Shown here: one piece after another, positions 11,291-23,631 of the stretch
How the letters are laid out: every line of letters begins with the position of its first letter
Numbering within the stretch: the stretch's first letter is position 1
Assembly (NCBI GenBank): GCA_016808115.1
Contig: JAEQBH010009450.1
Location: 1 to 64,000 of the forward strand
Source: Tetrastigma voinierianum
Lineage: Eukaryota > Streptophyta > Magnoliopsida > Vitales > Vitaceae
DNA: 64,000 nucleotides
Direction: 5' to 3'
Notes under the pieces: generated by a model
Told to the model about the DNA's origin: nothing
Seen by the model: only the letters and a program-made list of their open reading frames with translations
The model's database searches: none
Program-made: the position numbers and the translations under genes

Positions 11291-11539
11291 GAGAAGCAGT
11301 TTCGAAAATCATGATAGTCAGTGAGTGTGTGGTATAGGCGGAGCTAGAGACAAAGGATACTTAATACTATAAAGCAAAGGATGGTACTCATAATGCAAGA
11401 GAGCTAGTATAAGATATCGTGAGCTCTTATAGTATAGCCACGTGCATAGACGTTTAGTATCAAGCCACCTACTGTGTACGGCTTTTGAGGATTTGTTTCT
11501 TATGCGCTAATCACTGTAGCGGGATCCTAATAACTTCCA

Positions 11540-12318
11540 AGAGGTAGTACATAGCCAAGATAAAGGTAGATGGATGGGGCTATGAAGAAGGAGATGTAAT
11601 CTTTGCATAAGAACCAAACATGGGATTTGGTGGAACTTCCTATAGGAAGAGGGCTATAGGGTGCAAGTGGGTGTACAAGAAGAAAGAAGCGGTTTTAGAA
11701 AATGAGGGTGAAAAGTTCATACCAATTCTTAAGAGTAAAAGGATTACTTCACATAAGCATGAGGTTGACTATGATAAGATATTTTCCTATGGTTTGGCAT
11801 ACCTCTATTTTAGACAAAGGTTGAGCTTTGGTAGCGATTTTGATATGGAGTAGAGCATATAGATGCAAAGACAGCTTTCCTTCATGGTGAGTTGGAGGAG
11901 ACTGTCTACATGGTACAACCAGAAGGGTTCACTCAACATAGGCAGGAACACTTGGTTTGTAAATTGAAGAAATCACTATATGGGTTGAAGCAGTCCCTAA
12001 AGCAATGGTACAAGAGATTTGACTTCTGTATGATCCGAATTGGCTACAAAGATGAGTATGATCATTTGTTTATGTGAACAAATATGATGATGGTTCATCT
12101 ATTTTTCTCTGCTTTATGTGGATGATATGCCGATTAATATCAAAAGAGTGAGGAGGTCAATAATTGAAGATTTTGTTAAGCAGAGAATTTACATGAAGGA
12201 TTTGGGTGTGGCCAAGAAGATTCGGGATAGATATCTTGGCGATATAGCTCTAAGAGATTATGGCTGCCTCATAGTGGCTATGTTTGGAAGGTGTTAGAGG
12301 GGTTCATCATGGAGAATG
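11540..12318 (+). pseudogene. C2 reverse transcriptase
   Basis: The RVT_2 domain is easily recognised. MKKEM and NQTWDLVELP precede GCKWVYKKKEAVLENEGEKF (11667-11726). DAKTAFLHGELEETVYMVQP lies at about 11863-11923, then EGFTQHRQEHLVCKLKKSLY, and the catalytic LYVDDM at 12110-12130 is intact. KDLGVAKKI and KVLEGF..MEN follow and then it breaks off. RNase H is missing. Frame changes occur at about 11755-11860 and 12075. Confidence 0.93.
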
Positions 12319-12518
12319 ATACATAGATGTACAGAGACCCTCTCACACTATATTATTCTCTTTAAGAGATTCTAAGATTCAAATACATGATTAAATAGGA
12401 AACATTCTAGAGATTGAAGATGTTACAAAAAAAGTAAATCACGTGTTCTAAGCTTCAAGTAAATCATTTGTCTTCTGCCCTTTCTACAATGTTCTCAATT
12501 GGTAGTGTATTATGATCA
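12318..12518 (-). repeat. C1 3' LTR
   Basis: Shared with 63446-63658: ACACTATATTATTCTCT, TAGAGATTGAAGA, AAATCACGTGTT, TAAGCTTCA and GTAGTGTATTATGATCA. On the minus strand it begins TGATCATAATACACTA at 12518. The polypurine-type run CTCCCCCTGTAGC (complement at about 12534-12546) lies just inside, as in a minus-strand element. The left end is uncertain because it abuts C2 RT. Confidence 0.8.
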
Positions 12519-12533
12519 AATACGCCCCTTAAG

Positions 12534-13960
12534 CTACAGGGGGAGAAATCCAATGTAAGATTGCGACTTAAGCATTGAAATGATTAAGGCATAGAGGTTG
12601 AGTGAAGACATCAACAAGCTTTCTTCACTTAGAACATATCTAACATCAAGTTTTTGTTCTACAAACAAATCAAGAATGAAATGTGCATCCAAGTCGATAT
12701 GTTTCATTTGGAGCATGGTGTTGTGGTTCATGGTCAATGCTTGAGCCCCTAAATTGTCACACCAGAGAAGGGAAGGATGAGACTAAAGCTTGACGCCGAA
12801 TCTCATCAAAGAATGTTGATCCAAAGAAGTTCAACAGCAATTAAAGACAAGGCATGATACTTTGACTTGGTACTAGAACGAGCAACAACACGCTTTTTGC
12901 AAGAACCTCAAGCAATGAGATTAGGACCAAGAAAAATACATGTCTCACTCATAGATTTCCATCTCAAGGTTGTTGTCCTAATCAACATTAGAAAACCCCT
13001 CTAATTGTAAGAGACAGGCAGGTTTGAAATTGGGGTCATATGAGATGGTGCCCTTAATATAATGAAGAAGTCTCTTACAAGCTTTCCATAGTGCCATAGT
13101 TTGTGTCAGAATGAATTGACTCGACTTGCTAACAAAGAAGGAAATGTTGGGTCTAGTATAGGTGAGGTATTGAAGTGCACCAATGGAGCTACAGTAAAGG
13201 GGAGGCTAAGAAAAAAACTCAACATCAAGAGATGAGAGCTCATTTCGCAAGGCTACTAGGAGGGCACATGATGCAAGTTTGTTTTGAAGTAACTCTTTTG
13301 CATACTTGGAATGGCGGAGGTGAATAGAAAAATAGCTATGGTAAACTTCAAAGCCTATGAAATAATGCACATAACTAAGAGCCTTCAAGGAAAAAGTCTT
13401 ATGCAATTTAGAAATCAACTACTAAATATCATGAGAAGAATCCCTAGTAATCAAAATATCATCCACGTAGACTAGAACAAGGATCGTGTTTTCATCTTTA
13501 TTTACATAAAACAAAGAGGATCCAGTAATAGAATTCTTAAAACCCCAGTGAAGTAAAGCAGCATGAAGTTTGTCAAACCAAGCTCTAAGAGCCTGCTTGA
13601 GGTCGTAGAGAGCCTTAAAAAGGCAACACACATGTGTAGGCTTAGAAGGATCTGCAAAGCCCTAAGGTTGTTGCATATAAACAACCTCTTGTTAATCCCC
13701 ATTAAGGAAAGCATTATTAATGTACACCTACTGGATGTCCAAGCCTTTAGAAACAATAAGAGTAAAGATTATGCGAATGGTGGAGGGCTAATTGACCAGG
13801 TTGAATGTCTATAAAAAAATCAATACCAAGGGTTTTTTGAAAACTCTTTGCAACAAGCTGAGCCTTATACTTGTCAAGAGAACCATCGACTTTATATTTA
13901 GTACGAAACACTCACTTACACATAACAACATGTTGAGATGCAGAAGACAGAACTAAGTCC
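12534..13960 (-). pseudogene. C1 RT and RNase H
   Basis: Reading leftwards from 13960: VFRTKYKVDGSLDKYKAQLV and AKSFQKT (start of RVT_2), NAFLNGD and VVYMQQP (13670-13740), then KALYDLKQALRAWFDKL. The intact catalytic LVYVDDI follows at 13454-13477, then VHYFIGFEVY. RNase H follows with GALQYLTYTRPNISF, KRLLHYIKGTISYDP and the terminal MKHIDLDAHFI block near 12670. Frames change several times. In the family it copies element RNA into cDNA; this copy is dead. Confidence 0.93.
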
Positions 13961-13984
13961 TATGTGTAGTTTTTAAAGAGCCGA

Positions 13985-14932
13985 AAAATTCCGCTTCCAT
14001 AAGACTACTTCAATTGAATTCAGCAAGAGCATTTAAAACATTACTTGTGTGTTTAGGAATTACTAGGAGCAAAGAAGAATATGTCTTGGGTCTAAAAATG
14101 ACAGACTTAGATCTAGTCAATGGGGTGAAGAGGAGTGTAGGAAGAGGAAAGTGTGGAGCTGAAGTGAGGGAAGGCTAATGATCGAAGGAGCATGACACAA
14201 GGAAATAAGTGAACTAAAAAGGGCACAAAATGGGCGGAACAATAGGTTAGTACCAAGGGAAGAACATGGGTTGTCCTTAGAAGGAGAGGACATGACTAAA
14301 ATATGAGAAGAAGACACAAAAGAATGAATTACTGGCATAATAAATGGAGGAGCAGGAACCGGGGAAGGAGAATTTAAGGAAGAAAGGGAAGATGGAGAAA
14401 AAAACAAGGAGATATAGGGAAAGGATTGCTCATCAAAAGTCATATTTCAAGCAATATAAATTCGACCTGAAGGGTGTAGGCACTTATAACCCTTATGAGA
14501 GGAGTTGTAACCATGAAAAGACATTGTAATGTCTTGAAAGAAAATTCAGGTCGCGATAAGATTTAAGAAGAGGATACAATGTATAACTAAACACCTCAGA
14601 AATGATAATTAGGTCTGCAATCCAAAAGTAACTCAAATGGGGTAGATTGATTAAGAGCTGGAGAAGCAAACATTGAGAAGAAAGCCCCACCAAAATTTCA
14701 AATCAATGGATGTTGGCTTCAATGTGAGTAAGACCAACTTCCATTAATGGAACGTTGTTTTCGTCTAACTTCGCGATTTTCAACAAAGATAGAATAGGGA
14801 TGAAAAAAGAATGTCAATTGAATGAAAATTAGAAGAAGCTTACAATATTCCCACCCTAATCATATTGAAAGAATTGAATACGTGTATAAAGTTGTCTTTC
14901 AATGAAACAAATAGCGTAAAACCAAAGATGGT
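13985..14932 (-). pseudogene. C1 integrase C-terminal half and pol linker
   Basis: On the minus strand from 14932: FTLFV, then in a second frame FIERQLYTRIQFFQYD (before the catalytic Asp), NREVRRKQRSI (degraded QQNG..ERKHRH), EVGLTHIEAN and a degraded WEAF..AVYLINRLP block. HYNVFSW follows, then in another frame CLHPSGRIYIA and FDEQSFPY. The serine/proline-rich linker runs 14440-14115, followed by TYSSLL and NALAEFN before RT. At least three frames. The right-hand partner is at 62692-63030. Confidence 0.88.
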
Positions 14933-16347
14933 TGTCGCTTTCCTTTCTTATCGTACAAGAAATACTACCGCATGCATACGTGATCGTGCAATAAAGTGGA
15001 CTTAGTAAGTCCGTATTTTCGAACTCCACAGGACTATGAGACCAATTTAATCTAACCCTAAGTTTGGTTGGTTGGAAATTAAGTGTTTTTGAATTAACCT
15101 AATCATTAAGATTATCAAATTATGAGAAAAATCTAAGGTTTCCGGTTTTACCTAGGTTAATCCTAATGACAAAGGCATGATAAAATCCTAAGCAACAAAT
15201 TCATATACTCGATTAAACCTAAATATGATCTCTCCCAAGCATCAACAACGTACTCACAAAACTAGATTATTGCATCTTTGACTCAAACCCTAAGTATAGA
15301 GAGTATTGCTTCTGGTTAATCTCTAGAAAATAGGGAGTCATATGAATCTCTCCGACCCATGATCATTCCTCGGCACTCCATTCCCCGATCCAATCTTCCA
15401 TCTCCTCTGGCCCGTGTCAAATGTTAAATCATCATGGAAACAATGGCTAGTTTCCACAAGCATTACATAGAATGAAATACTCACATATTGAACTAGATTT
15501 ATACGAAAGATTAAATCAAAACTTAATTACATTGTCACTATAACTTACTACATCGTGAGCCCTTAGATAAAAGAAAATTAAAACATGTCTAAATTAAAAA
15601 TCTAACAAGAATCAAAGGAAAACATAAAAGAAGAAGAAGAAGAAATTATGAAGTTTTGATGAACTCCGCCAAGTTCCAATCTTCTGATCTCCTCTTGATT
15701 TTTTACTCCTTTCGGGTTCCTCTTTATAAAATCTGCCCATGGCTCTCGAGTATCTTCCTTGCACTTACCTTACCATTTTTTATCATCCAATAACTTTTCC
15801 CATCAATCTTCCAAGATTTCTTTCCTTTTTGTGCCTTATTCGAAATTTTCGCAGTCAATTAGAGTGAGTGCAAAAATTTCACAACAGCTCAAAGTGGCTA
15901 CAAAACCAACCAAGGGAAGATTAACTGCACTACCAAATTTTGCAATGACTAAGGGTCACTACGAAATCCTCCAAAGGCTGCCCTACTGCATTGCAAAACT
16001 AAATAAGGGAAAATGTGTTACACTAGGAGATTTTCGCAGTCACTGATAGTGACTATGAACTGACTACAAAACTCTCTATCTCTCCTCAAGCTTCCAATTT
16101 GGCTCTTACTTATCATCGGGTATGTCCCATGCATGCTATGAACTCTAGGATACATATGGCTTTCATTCAAAAGCTCAAAACCTTGCTAATTGCACCTAAT
16201 TACCTACAAAATCACATGAACTCAAGATAATAATTAGTTTCATACTTAAGAACCAACAATTGGCTAAATTAGGGGTTTTATTTTGATAAGCACTAAAAAA
16301 TGGCTAAAATAAGTATGTAAAACCATGTAATTTGAGCCCTCATTACA
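14933..16347 (-). repeat. G1 3' LTR (1415 bp)
   Basis: Collinear with 61309-62691 throughout: AATAAAGTGGACTTAG, ACCAATTTAATCTAACC, ATGTTAAAT, AAAACATGTCTAAATTAAAA and GATTTTCGCAGTCACT. On the minus strand it starts TGTAATGAGG at 16347, and the left end TGTCGCTTTCC is matched by TGTTACTCAC in the other copy. A minus-strand TATA box (GATTTTATAAAGAGG) lies at 15733-15720. Immediately right of it is GCTGGTTAAGGGG (minus), a degraded polypurine tract. Confidence 0.88.
16326..16347 (-). promoter_or_regulatory. Terminal hairpin of the G1 LTR
   Basis: TGTAAT (16326-16331) and ATTACA (16342-16347) are exact inverted copies with a 10-base loop. They occupy the first 22 bases of the LTR read on the minus strand. 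Comparable hairpins begin the G2, G3, A and F LTRs. Confidence 0.7.
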
Positions 16348-17825
16348 CCCCTTAACCAGCTCATTTCTAGTCCCTTAACAATGCAAGATAGAAAAAATGA
16401 GAATATGATGCAAGCATTCGAGTATAATAACAAGTGTGCAACTTTTAGCAAGTGATCTCTTTGTATGCAATCAGAATTATGATAGGAAAACAGGGCTATT
16501 TCAAGAATTAATGATGGTTGATTGATTTAATGTAGATGTCTCCTTAGGATCTTGTTGTGTTTAGAATCTCTAATGTACGAGATCCCTCGTATTGAGGCAA
16601 ACAAGGCACCTTATGCCCCCAAGTCTTTACTAAGACTTTCCATACCGACCTTGTAGTTAATGTATCTAGTTCCCACACATATGCAATGGACCAAACTTCC
16701 CCCCAACCAGAATCAACTCAACTCAAGCATTATGCGATGACACAAATGTAATAGTTAAGAATCCACTTTTATTTCATATTCCTAACTAAGTTAACAGGAT
16801 GAAATGCTATGCGAATTCTAGCAGTGCCCATGTGGCAAGGGATCCATTGCCACTCCTCGCCAATTGGTTATGGCACAAACATTGTTCCCTTGAACTTCAC
16901 CTCGAACACTCAACTAAAACCAAAGCACCTACTTCTGTGAAACTAACTCCATCTTCTATCCCATCCAACAGCACGATGTTACACAATAATGATCCTTGCA
17001 CTCGCTTCGGCTTGGCACAGTTTGGTGCCCCTTTAGACTGCATGGGATTCCGATTGGATCATTTCACTTTATTTTTCTTATTTTTGTGCTTTTCTTCTGT
17101 TTTCTTTTTTCTTTTTTATGGGGCTCATTGGCCCTCTTTTGAATGTGTCTCAACACTACTAGAGTCAACAACAAATCACACAATAAATGGTGCTTCATCC
17201 GCAGAGGAGTTGATACCAAAGATCATGAAGGACCTAGAATATTAGTGATGTGACAAGTTCTATATAGAGGTGTGAAGGTGAAGAACAACAAGGGACTCCT
17301 GTTACCAAGCTTCCCATAAAAATGAGGTCCCTCTTCAAGCACAAGATCAACCAAACCCGACACAATTTCTTTCAAGGACACCATTAGTTATATGAGTACA
17401 AAGTTACTTCACCTCAACAATTCAAATAAGAGGAAAATGATGGGCCAGGGTTTCCTTCACAATTTGTCCCCAAGAACCAAGATGTGCATTGTCCTCAATG
17501 GACAAATATATAACATGTAAAATGGGATAGGGTTCGAAATAATATACTCGATGGTACCTCGAATCGCAATGACGTGGTGCGAATGTATAAGCTTCATAAA
17601 GATATCATGAAGAAATAAACTAAAGAAAAGTGGAACACAAACTGAAGATCAATGTGACAAAGTAGGTAAAATGAAAATCAATAGATATAGTATATATACA
17701 AGAGTTTAAGACATTAGGGAGGACATGGTATAGCAAGTGTATATAAAACAAAAGATTACAGATGGTGGAGATACATGTAAACATCCAAAAATCAAACATC
17801 ACACACAAAGTATCATATTATCTCT
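16348..17825 (-). other. G1 3' non-coding region with conserved box
   Basis: No coding similarity. Two landmarks recur in the other gypsy families. The first is a polypyrimidine tract at 17064-17118 (purine on the coding strand). The second is a box at 16834-16876 that reads on the minus strand GTGCCATAACCAATTGG, then GAGGAGTGGCAATGG. The long open stretch on the plus strand at 16799-17245 crosses these non-coding landmarks on the antisense strand and is not a gene. Confidence 0.7.
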
Positions 17826-18970
17826 AGCAAGCTAATCCAGGGAGGAATTTGTCTTTCCTCCCGGTGGTGGTGGCATGCAGCAATCGATCCTATCTACAAT
17901 TCCTTCCTGTTCTTTCGAGACAACATCATCTGGGGACCTTGATCTCTCTAAGCACAAAGTCCGAGGCAAGGAGCCTACCAAGTACAATCGTTATGAATGA
18001 CTCTTGGGATGCTTGTAGGTAGTCCATAGAGGACTGAAGGCATTGGACATTAGATCGGAGGCTCTCAAACTCTGCCATAGTCAATTCCTTAGGTGGTGGT
18101 GTTGTGGAGAAAGAAGGGATAATACAATATGGCATCATCTGTGGTGGGCGAAGGCATGTGGACTAGCTCAATCTGCCTAGCATGTGAGTCAGCCCCTAGT
18201 GGGTCATCATCCTCAAACCTTTCATGGGGCACATACTCATGTGGGGGCCCCTCCTCAACCTCAGGGGTGAGTTGGATCCCCCTCTTTTCGAGAATCTGAG
18301 GACCGACTAAGAGTGAACATTGTGTCGATGTATGTCCTCTCCTTCCTATTTGGGGCTGCTATATAATACCCCAACCTCTCAAAGATGTCGCTCAATAGGT
18401 AGGGGAGCGAGAGCGGAGTATCCTATGACCTTTGTAAATATAACTGTACCTTATCCTAAAATATGCATAGGAGTCTCCATCGCTAGCTCGACCAAAGCGA
18501 ATCCACATGCCTTGATCAAGTACAATATAATGTTCTCAAAACTCATCCCTTCTACGAGATATTTGTAGGAGTATAGGAACGGAGTTAAAGACTCGAGGAC
18601 TACATCTTCAAGTCTAAATAAATTTGGAGATCCTTCCTATAAATGAACACTTTAAAGATTAGACTCTCAAAACATGAGTCGATACTTGGGTAGTAAGAGC
18701 ATCGATCTATGCTCTTGAACCCTTACCCACATTGGGACTGCAATATGGTATCTAGAAGGCGATCGTGATGGTCTGTGGGTATAGCTGTCGCTCAACCCCG
18801 TGCAATGAGAAGTAGAGGAGGGTTTGGGTCTTGTCCCCTCATGTGGACATGGTGTGTATAAATTACCGGACCACCTGGGGATAGAAAAATTGGCACAAAG
18901 CCATGAAAGAGTCTAGAAAATAAAGTTTTCAAAGCTCGAAGTCCTTTCTGGTCTGGGGGTGGTCTTTAAA
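17826..18970 (-). pseudogene. G1 ORF3, C-terminal part (plant transposon protein type)
   Basis: Read on the minus strand from 18970, frames contain FMALCQFFYPQVV-like residues, LYPQTI, PNVGKG and, at about 18560-18470, EGMSFENIILYLIKACGFAL with LAMETPMHI. MAEFESLRSNVQCLQSSMDY (18081-18022) is coiled-coil-like, and MPPPPGGKTNSS near 17850 looks like the tail. These suit the putative plant transposon protein domain found in a third ORF of Athila-like elements. Many stops. The N-terminal part is at 24945-25251, across G2. Function is unknown even for intact copies. Confidence 0.65.
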
Positions 18971-20292
18971 TGATGAGTATACTTTATACTCATTTTATCC
19001 TTATGTATTGTGTGTTAATTTTTTAGTTTTTAGTTATAGATAAGTGTTCTAATGTTCGAAATGCTTATCTTTTTGTGTAGGTCATCCCTTGGGAGAAATG
19101 GAAGAAAATGGGATAAAAATTTGAGAGCAAATTGGACAATGAATGAAAAGTTATGCAAGTAGCGATTATGGTGTGACCATGGCAATTTTAGTCGCCATCA
19201 CAGTTAACTTCGCAATGTGAGGTTCTCACGTCACGATGTGGCAGAGAGCATGAAAGTTGTAGTGGCAGTTAACGTTGCAGTGTGGAGCCTTGAAGTCACG
19301 AGCATTCCATTAGCACACTACCTTGTAAGTCCTGATATGTCATGTCAGGCCCAACACCTATTTTATTACATTTTCGGTTAATTTACTACAGGAAACCTAT
19401 AAAAGGGAACACGAAGAACTATTTGGGGAGTTACCTTATGGGTGGAAACACCTTAGGGCATTGGTCTTCGAGGAGAAGAAACATTCTTGAAGAGGAAGAA
19501 AAAGAAGATGGAAGGATGAGAAGGGGCTTATCGATCGGTTTATTCTCTCCCATATCTGCATTTTCTCTCTTTTCATGGTTATAATTCCTTTTCCATTTAT
19601 GTTTTAGTTAGTTTTCTTATGGCTTAGATGTAATCAAGACTCATTTGTATGATCTTTCTTAATCTCAATTGATCTATGTTTAAATTTCATACATATGTTG
19701 AGTAGTTTGTTTTGATCTTAATTCATGTAAGTGATTGGCCAATACTTGCATGATGTGTGGTTCAATTTGAGACTGAGCGAGAATTAGATTAGACCATGGA
19801 TGAATTACCATTTTAATTGTCATGAGATAGAGATATAAGTGAGATTAGGTGTGGTATTGGGGTTTCTTAAGTGCATTGCATTCCTAAGGTTTTGGGGTTG
19901 AGTAAAGATGCAAAATACCAAAATCCTAGGGGTAGGTTGTGAATTATCGAGAGAGATTCACAATTACATTAGTGAAATCTCCATCAACATAATAAATTGA
20001 ACATTAATTGACTAGGTTAAGAGGTTCATATAGGTTGGATTGGTGAAATCTTGCCCCGAGTTTTTAGTCTTGAGTCTTTGTTAAATTAGGATTCTTACAT
20101 GTTAGTTTAGTTAAATTTGTGTCTTTTACAAATTTTTCATCATCCAAATAGAGCGTAAGCTAAACTAGAATCGATAATTAATAGCCAATCCTCGTGGGAC
20201 GATACTCTTACTTTCACTTTATTACTTGAACACGACACGTGCACTTGCGCACTAGGCATTCTTATTTTTCATATCGTGTTTCATGCCTATCA
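18971..20292 (+). repeat. G2 5' LTR (1322 bp)
   Basis: Starts TGATGAGTATACTTTATACT and ends TTTCATGCCTATCA. It matches the 3' copy at GTTCGAAATGCTTAT, CCCTTGGGAGAAATGGA, GAGATAGAGATATAAGTGAG, GGTGTGGTATTGGGGTTTCT and ACATGTTAGTTTAG. The first 23 bases form a 9-bp hairpin (ATGAGTATA/TATACTCAT, 3-base loop, 18973-18993). A 19190-19320 stretch holds short CG-containing repeats (TCGCAATG, GTCACGATGTGG). Confidence 0.93.
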
Positions 20293-20318
20293 AGTTTTTA
20301 AGCGTTGTTGCCGAGGTT
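20293..20318 (+). promoter_or_regulatory. G2 primer binding site
   Basis: AGTTTTTAAGCGTTGTTGCC directly follows the LTR end. It corresponds to AGTTTTTGGCGCCGTTGCCG in better-preserved Athila-like elements, complementary to the 3' end of tRNA-Asp, with a few substitutions. Confidence 0.75.
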
Positions 20319-20489
20319 AGTGCTTCTCTATTAATATTTATTCAAATTAGTTTTACTCTACTTTGGATACAGTTAGCCTTATTTATTTTCTTTTTCTATT
20401 TTACTTTATATTTTGTCTTACGCTGTAGGAGCTTACCTATAGATGGATGCTTTCCTTTAATTCCAGCCTTCAGTTACTCTTTTGATTTA

Positions 20490-21324
20490 ATGGATCAATT
20501 AAAGCTTCTTACAAACCAACTTCATAGTATCCAACTTCATAATGTTAATTTTGATGGAGGTATTGTGATGCTCAAGTATACCCTACCCTGTGTAGGTATT
20601 GTGATGGTCCTCATATGAGCATAGATTGTCAAATGGAGGATCCATTTGCACAAGTTCAACCACCCCGACTTCCACAAGAAGATATACTAAGTATAGTAGA
20701 GATGGCCAACACACACACCCTATACATGTATAATACTTATACTCAGTTCATGGATGAGAGAAGCCACGCTCCATAAGGAGAAAATCTAAGTATAACGGTG
20801 ATGGCTAAGTGCCTATGCCTGATTCATGGATGATACTAAGAAAAAGGCCCGACAACCCAATCTTAAAATAACAACGGGAAAATTTTCTTAGCACAATTGA
20901 AGTGAATCAAGAAGTGATGAGATGGAAAATCAAGAGGATATCACCTTGAGAGGTGGGGAGGAGAATTTGAAGAGCTAAATAAAAAGAAGAGGAAGTTGAA
21001 GAGGATAATGAAGGGATTAGTTAAGCAAGTGAAGAATGAAAAGAAGTCGACACGCAAGCGGAAGAGAAGAATGAAGAAGTTGAAACAATTCCGGAGATGA
21101 CTTCTCAGGCATTTGTACAAGAGGAGTTGTCAAGTAAAGACATACCATACATTTTGGAGATGGAAAATCCTATAGTCTCATTTCATGAGATCAAGGAAGC
21201 CTCCATTGTGAACAAAACGATCAAACCATTTCAAGACAAGGTGTTCGAGTTGCTAATTGAGCACGATTATAGCCTCTTAGAGAAGGATGGGGGCAGATCC
21301 TGCCAACCAATCCATAGTGGGTAG
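20490..21324 (+). pseudogene. G2 gag remnant (zinc knuckle onward)
   Basis: From ATG at 20490 MDQLKLLTNQLHSIQ is read, then after a shift CRYCDGPHMSIDCQMEDPFA, a CX2CX4HX4C-like knuckle of Athila gag. YNTYTQFMDE follows. An acidic, lysine/glutamate-rich stretch continues to 21097-21324, which is open for 75 codons (VFELLIEHDYSLLEKDG). The large N-terminal Retrotrans_gag domain is missing. No protease motif was seen after it. The conserved knuckle frame and position between primer site and 3' region support gag. Confidence 0.65.
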
Positions 21325-23631
21325 AGTCAAGCTAGACTTGAAAACATTATTTGAAGGTAACCCAAGATAAATAAGTTTCCTTTTCTCTTTCTATTTTTTG
21401 TTTAGTCACATTTTAGGCTTGCTTTTGAATAAATTTCTGTGCTTGATCTCGTTTTCCTTGTTTTGATGTTAATTTTCGGGTTTGGGACCCTAAAGTTGGC
21501 TTTGGAGGTGGAGAATCTAAAAAGTAGAGGTTTATACCATCTTGGAGGCTTGAAGAACAAAAATTTGAACAAGAAAATTAGTTCCAACATCCTCCCTCAC
21601 TTAAGTTCCTTATATTCTTCCTATTTTCAAGCCTCCCCTCATTTGGAACTAAGGCCTAGTCCCTCCAAACACCTTTGCCTCTCTTAGTTTGCCAAGTTGC
21701 ACATTCAAGCTTTATGGAGAAGAAGACACAACTTGCATTTCATAAGCAAGACATACTCATTGGAGTTGCTTTCGGAGGCTTGGTCACCCTCAAGGGAGTA
21801 CATATTATCTATTCTTTCTTTTGTTTCACATTGAGGACAAAGTTTATTCCAAGTTTTGGAGGGGTGAATGCAAGTTTTGGATTCCAAGGTTTTTCAAAAA
21901 TCAGCTTTTGTATCTCATACCTATTTTAGTTATCTCTTTTCAGTTGTTTAGTTGTTATTTGCATGTGCTTTTCTTTCTTTCTTTTGTTGTTTTGTGTCTC
22001 ATATCAGTTGGGTTGATGCCTAGTAATGGTTTTGAGAATGCTTTGACATTGCGCTTCAAATTGTTTTTCTTAGTCAATTTTGGGATACCTTTGCATTTAT
22101 TTGATTTAGGATTGAGTGTATCTCTTGGTTATGGGAGGCTTTGCATGAAGAGCCCCCTTATTTTTCAAGAAACCATTTGTTAATGGAACTCATTACCTGC
22201 GCTAGATCTCATTTATATACCTTGGTTTTGGCCCATTTTTTCTCAAATTGAACTTACCTTGAGAGACCTTAACTTCTATAGTGGTGGGACACCTCAATAA
22301 AGAGGATTCGCAATGTGCTTTGAATCAAGAAAGAAGAGAGAAGAATGAAAATAAAAAGAAAATTAAAAAACAAAAGTAAAAAAGAAATAAATAAGTGAGT
22401 TTACTCACAAGTAGGTGCTAGAGTTTTTTAGTTAATTTGTTAGGGTAAAGTTTGAAAGGAACTTAATGCCCGGTGCCCTTAACCAACTAGTGGGGAGTCA
22501 CCAATGAATCCCCGCAACATGGACACTCTTCTAGTACTCTTTAGCATTACATCCTACTACCCAATTTTATGTTGTTGAATAAATAATGAGTGCCCAAAAC
22601 ACTCATCATATACCCACGGTTTATATTTTTTTGGTACATTTCATCTAGTAATAAATGTGTTTATCGTCATATATCACGAACTCGGCTTTTGTGCGTTCGG
22701 GTGAAAAGGCGACTTTGGAAGTTGTGTTGGAGATTTGAAGAAGGAGATTAGAGGAGGCTCAGCTCCAGCGTCGCGGCGTTGGTCGTGTCTTGATGCAGCC
22801 TACATCGATAGAAATTACCGCGGCGTCGTCGGGTCTCCCAGCGATAATTTTAGATATAAAAATAAGAACTGAAAAAAGAAAAGATGAGGATCGAGGAGGA
22901 GCAAGGAAGTACGAGACGGAGAAGATATCTCACAAGAAGCCACGATCAACCCGCGTACATCTGTTAATATCTTGAATAATAGATTTTACGCAAAATGATA
23001 ATCCATTGAATATGGCAAGGAAGGCAAAACCCTGATCTTCGTTGAGGGTGAGACTAATAACTGGATTTAGGATTAAAGTGTCATTATATTAGCGGTAATC
23101 CTTTCGAGTTTGAGATCCAGATAATACTCTAGAGTCGATTTCGATATTTAACACACTTCTCCTTGTGAGACAACACTTGACTAGCCACTACACTCGTATA
23201 CTCGTGTATACTTGTGTGTCTGAGCTACATTTTGATATCTAACTTACACCTATGCGGGCCCGTCGATAAAGGCTCGTTCTCATTCTATTTTAGTTAATTT
23301 TCTTTCAAAAGTGTAGGTTGTTTGGTTGAAGGCTGTTGAGAATCGTATATACATTTGAGACCTAAAACATCATTTTTCAGGTTGCTTTAGGAAAGGTTTG
23401 TTGAGAACTTTGGGGCAAACTTGCCTTGATCACCATGCCTTTAGATTCCTTGTCCCTTAGAGATCATATATGTTTTGGGATCCCATTTTGGCTAACATGT
23501 TTTCTTACAACTTTTCCATGCTTTCTCTTAACTTGTACTAGCACCATAATCATACTCATATCTATCTTAGTGTTTTGATTTATGTTTATGTTTCATTTTC
23601 TTGGGGACAAGCAAAGATTTACATTTGGGGG
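21325..23631 (+). other. G2 3' non-coding region and polypurine tract
   Basis: No pol or ORF3 could be read. A purine-rich tract (22326-22395) is followed by the box GGTGCCCTTAACCAACTAG at 22472 with GGAGTCACCAATGAATCCCC up to 22513. This box is also found in the other gypsy families. A hairpin ATGAGTG/CACTCAT lies at 22586-22606. The distance from box to LTR (1.1 kb) is longer than in G1, G3, A and F (0.4-0.75 kb), suggesting an extra insertion at about 22586-23290. The polypurine tract is ACATTTGGGGGTG at 23621-23633. Confidence 0.65.

Larger units (their letters stand above)
8838..12318 (+). mobile_element. C2: near-complete decayed Ty1/copia element
   Basis: The order LTR, primer-site-like sequence, gag, CCHC knuckle, protease, integrase, RT reads left to right on the plus strand, the normal Ty1/copia order. 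All domains are broken by stops and frameshifts. RNase H and the 3' LTR are missing: the RT reading stops at about 12318, where the C1 LTR starts. The domain sequences resemble the Tork/Tnt1-like branch. No 3' continuation was recognised right of C1 at 63659, so loss by deletion is as likely as interruption. Confidence 0.8.

Noticed and set aside
12241..12320. C1 as a simple insertion into C2 RT
   Set aside because: C2 reading stops where C1 begins, but no C2 RNase H or 3' LTR was recognised right of C1 after 63658, and no target duplication was found. A deletion is equally possible.
14740..14752. The string CATTAATGGAAC occurs both here and at 62685-62696, suggesting a G1 junction or target duplication
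   Set aside because: C1 integrase reads through 14740 to 14932, and LTR alignment places the G1 edge at 14933, so the shared string is most likely chance around a palindrome.
16799..17245. 148-codon plus-strand open frame
   Set aside because: It runs antisense to G1 through the conserved box and the pyrimidine tract of its 3' non-coding region, and shows no domain similarity.
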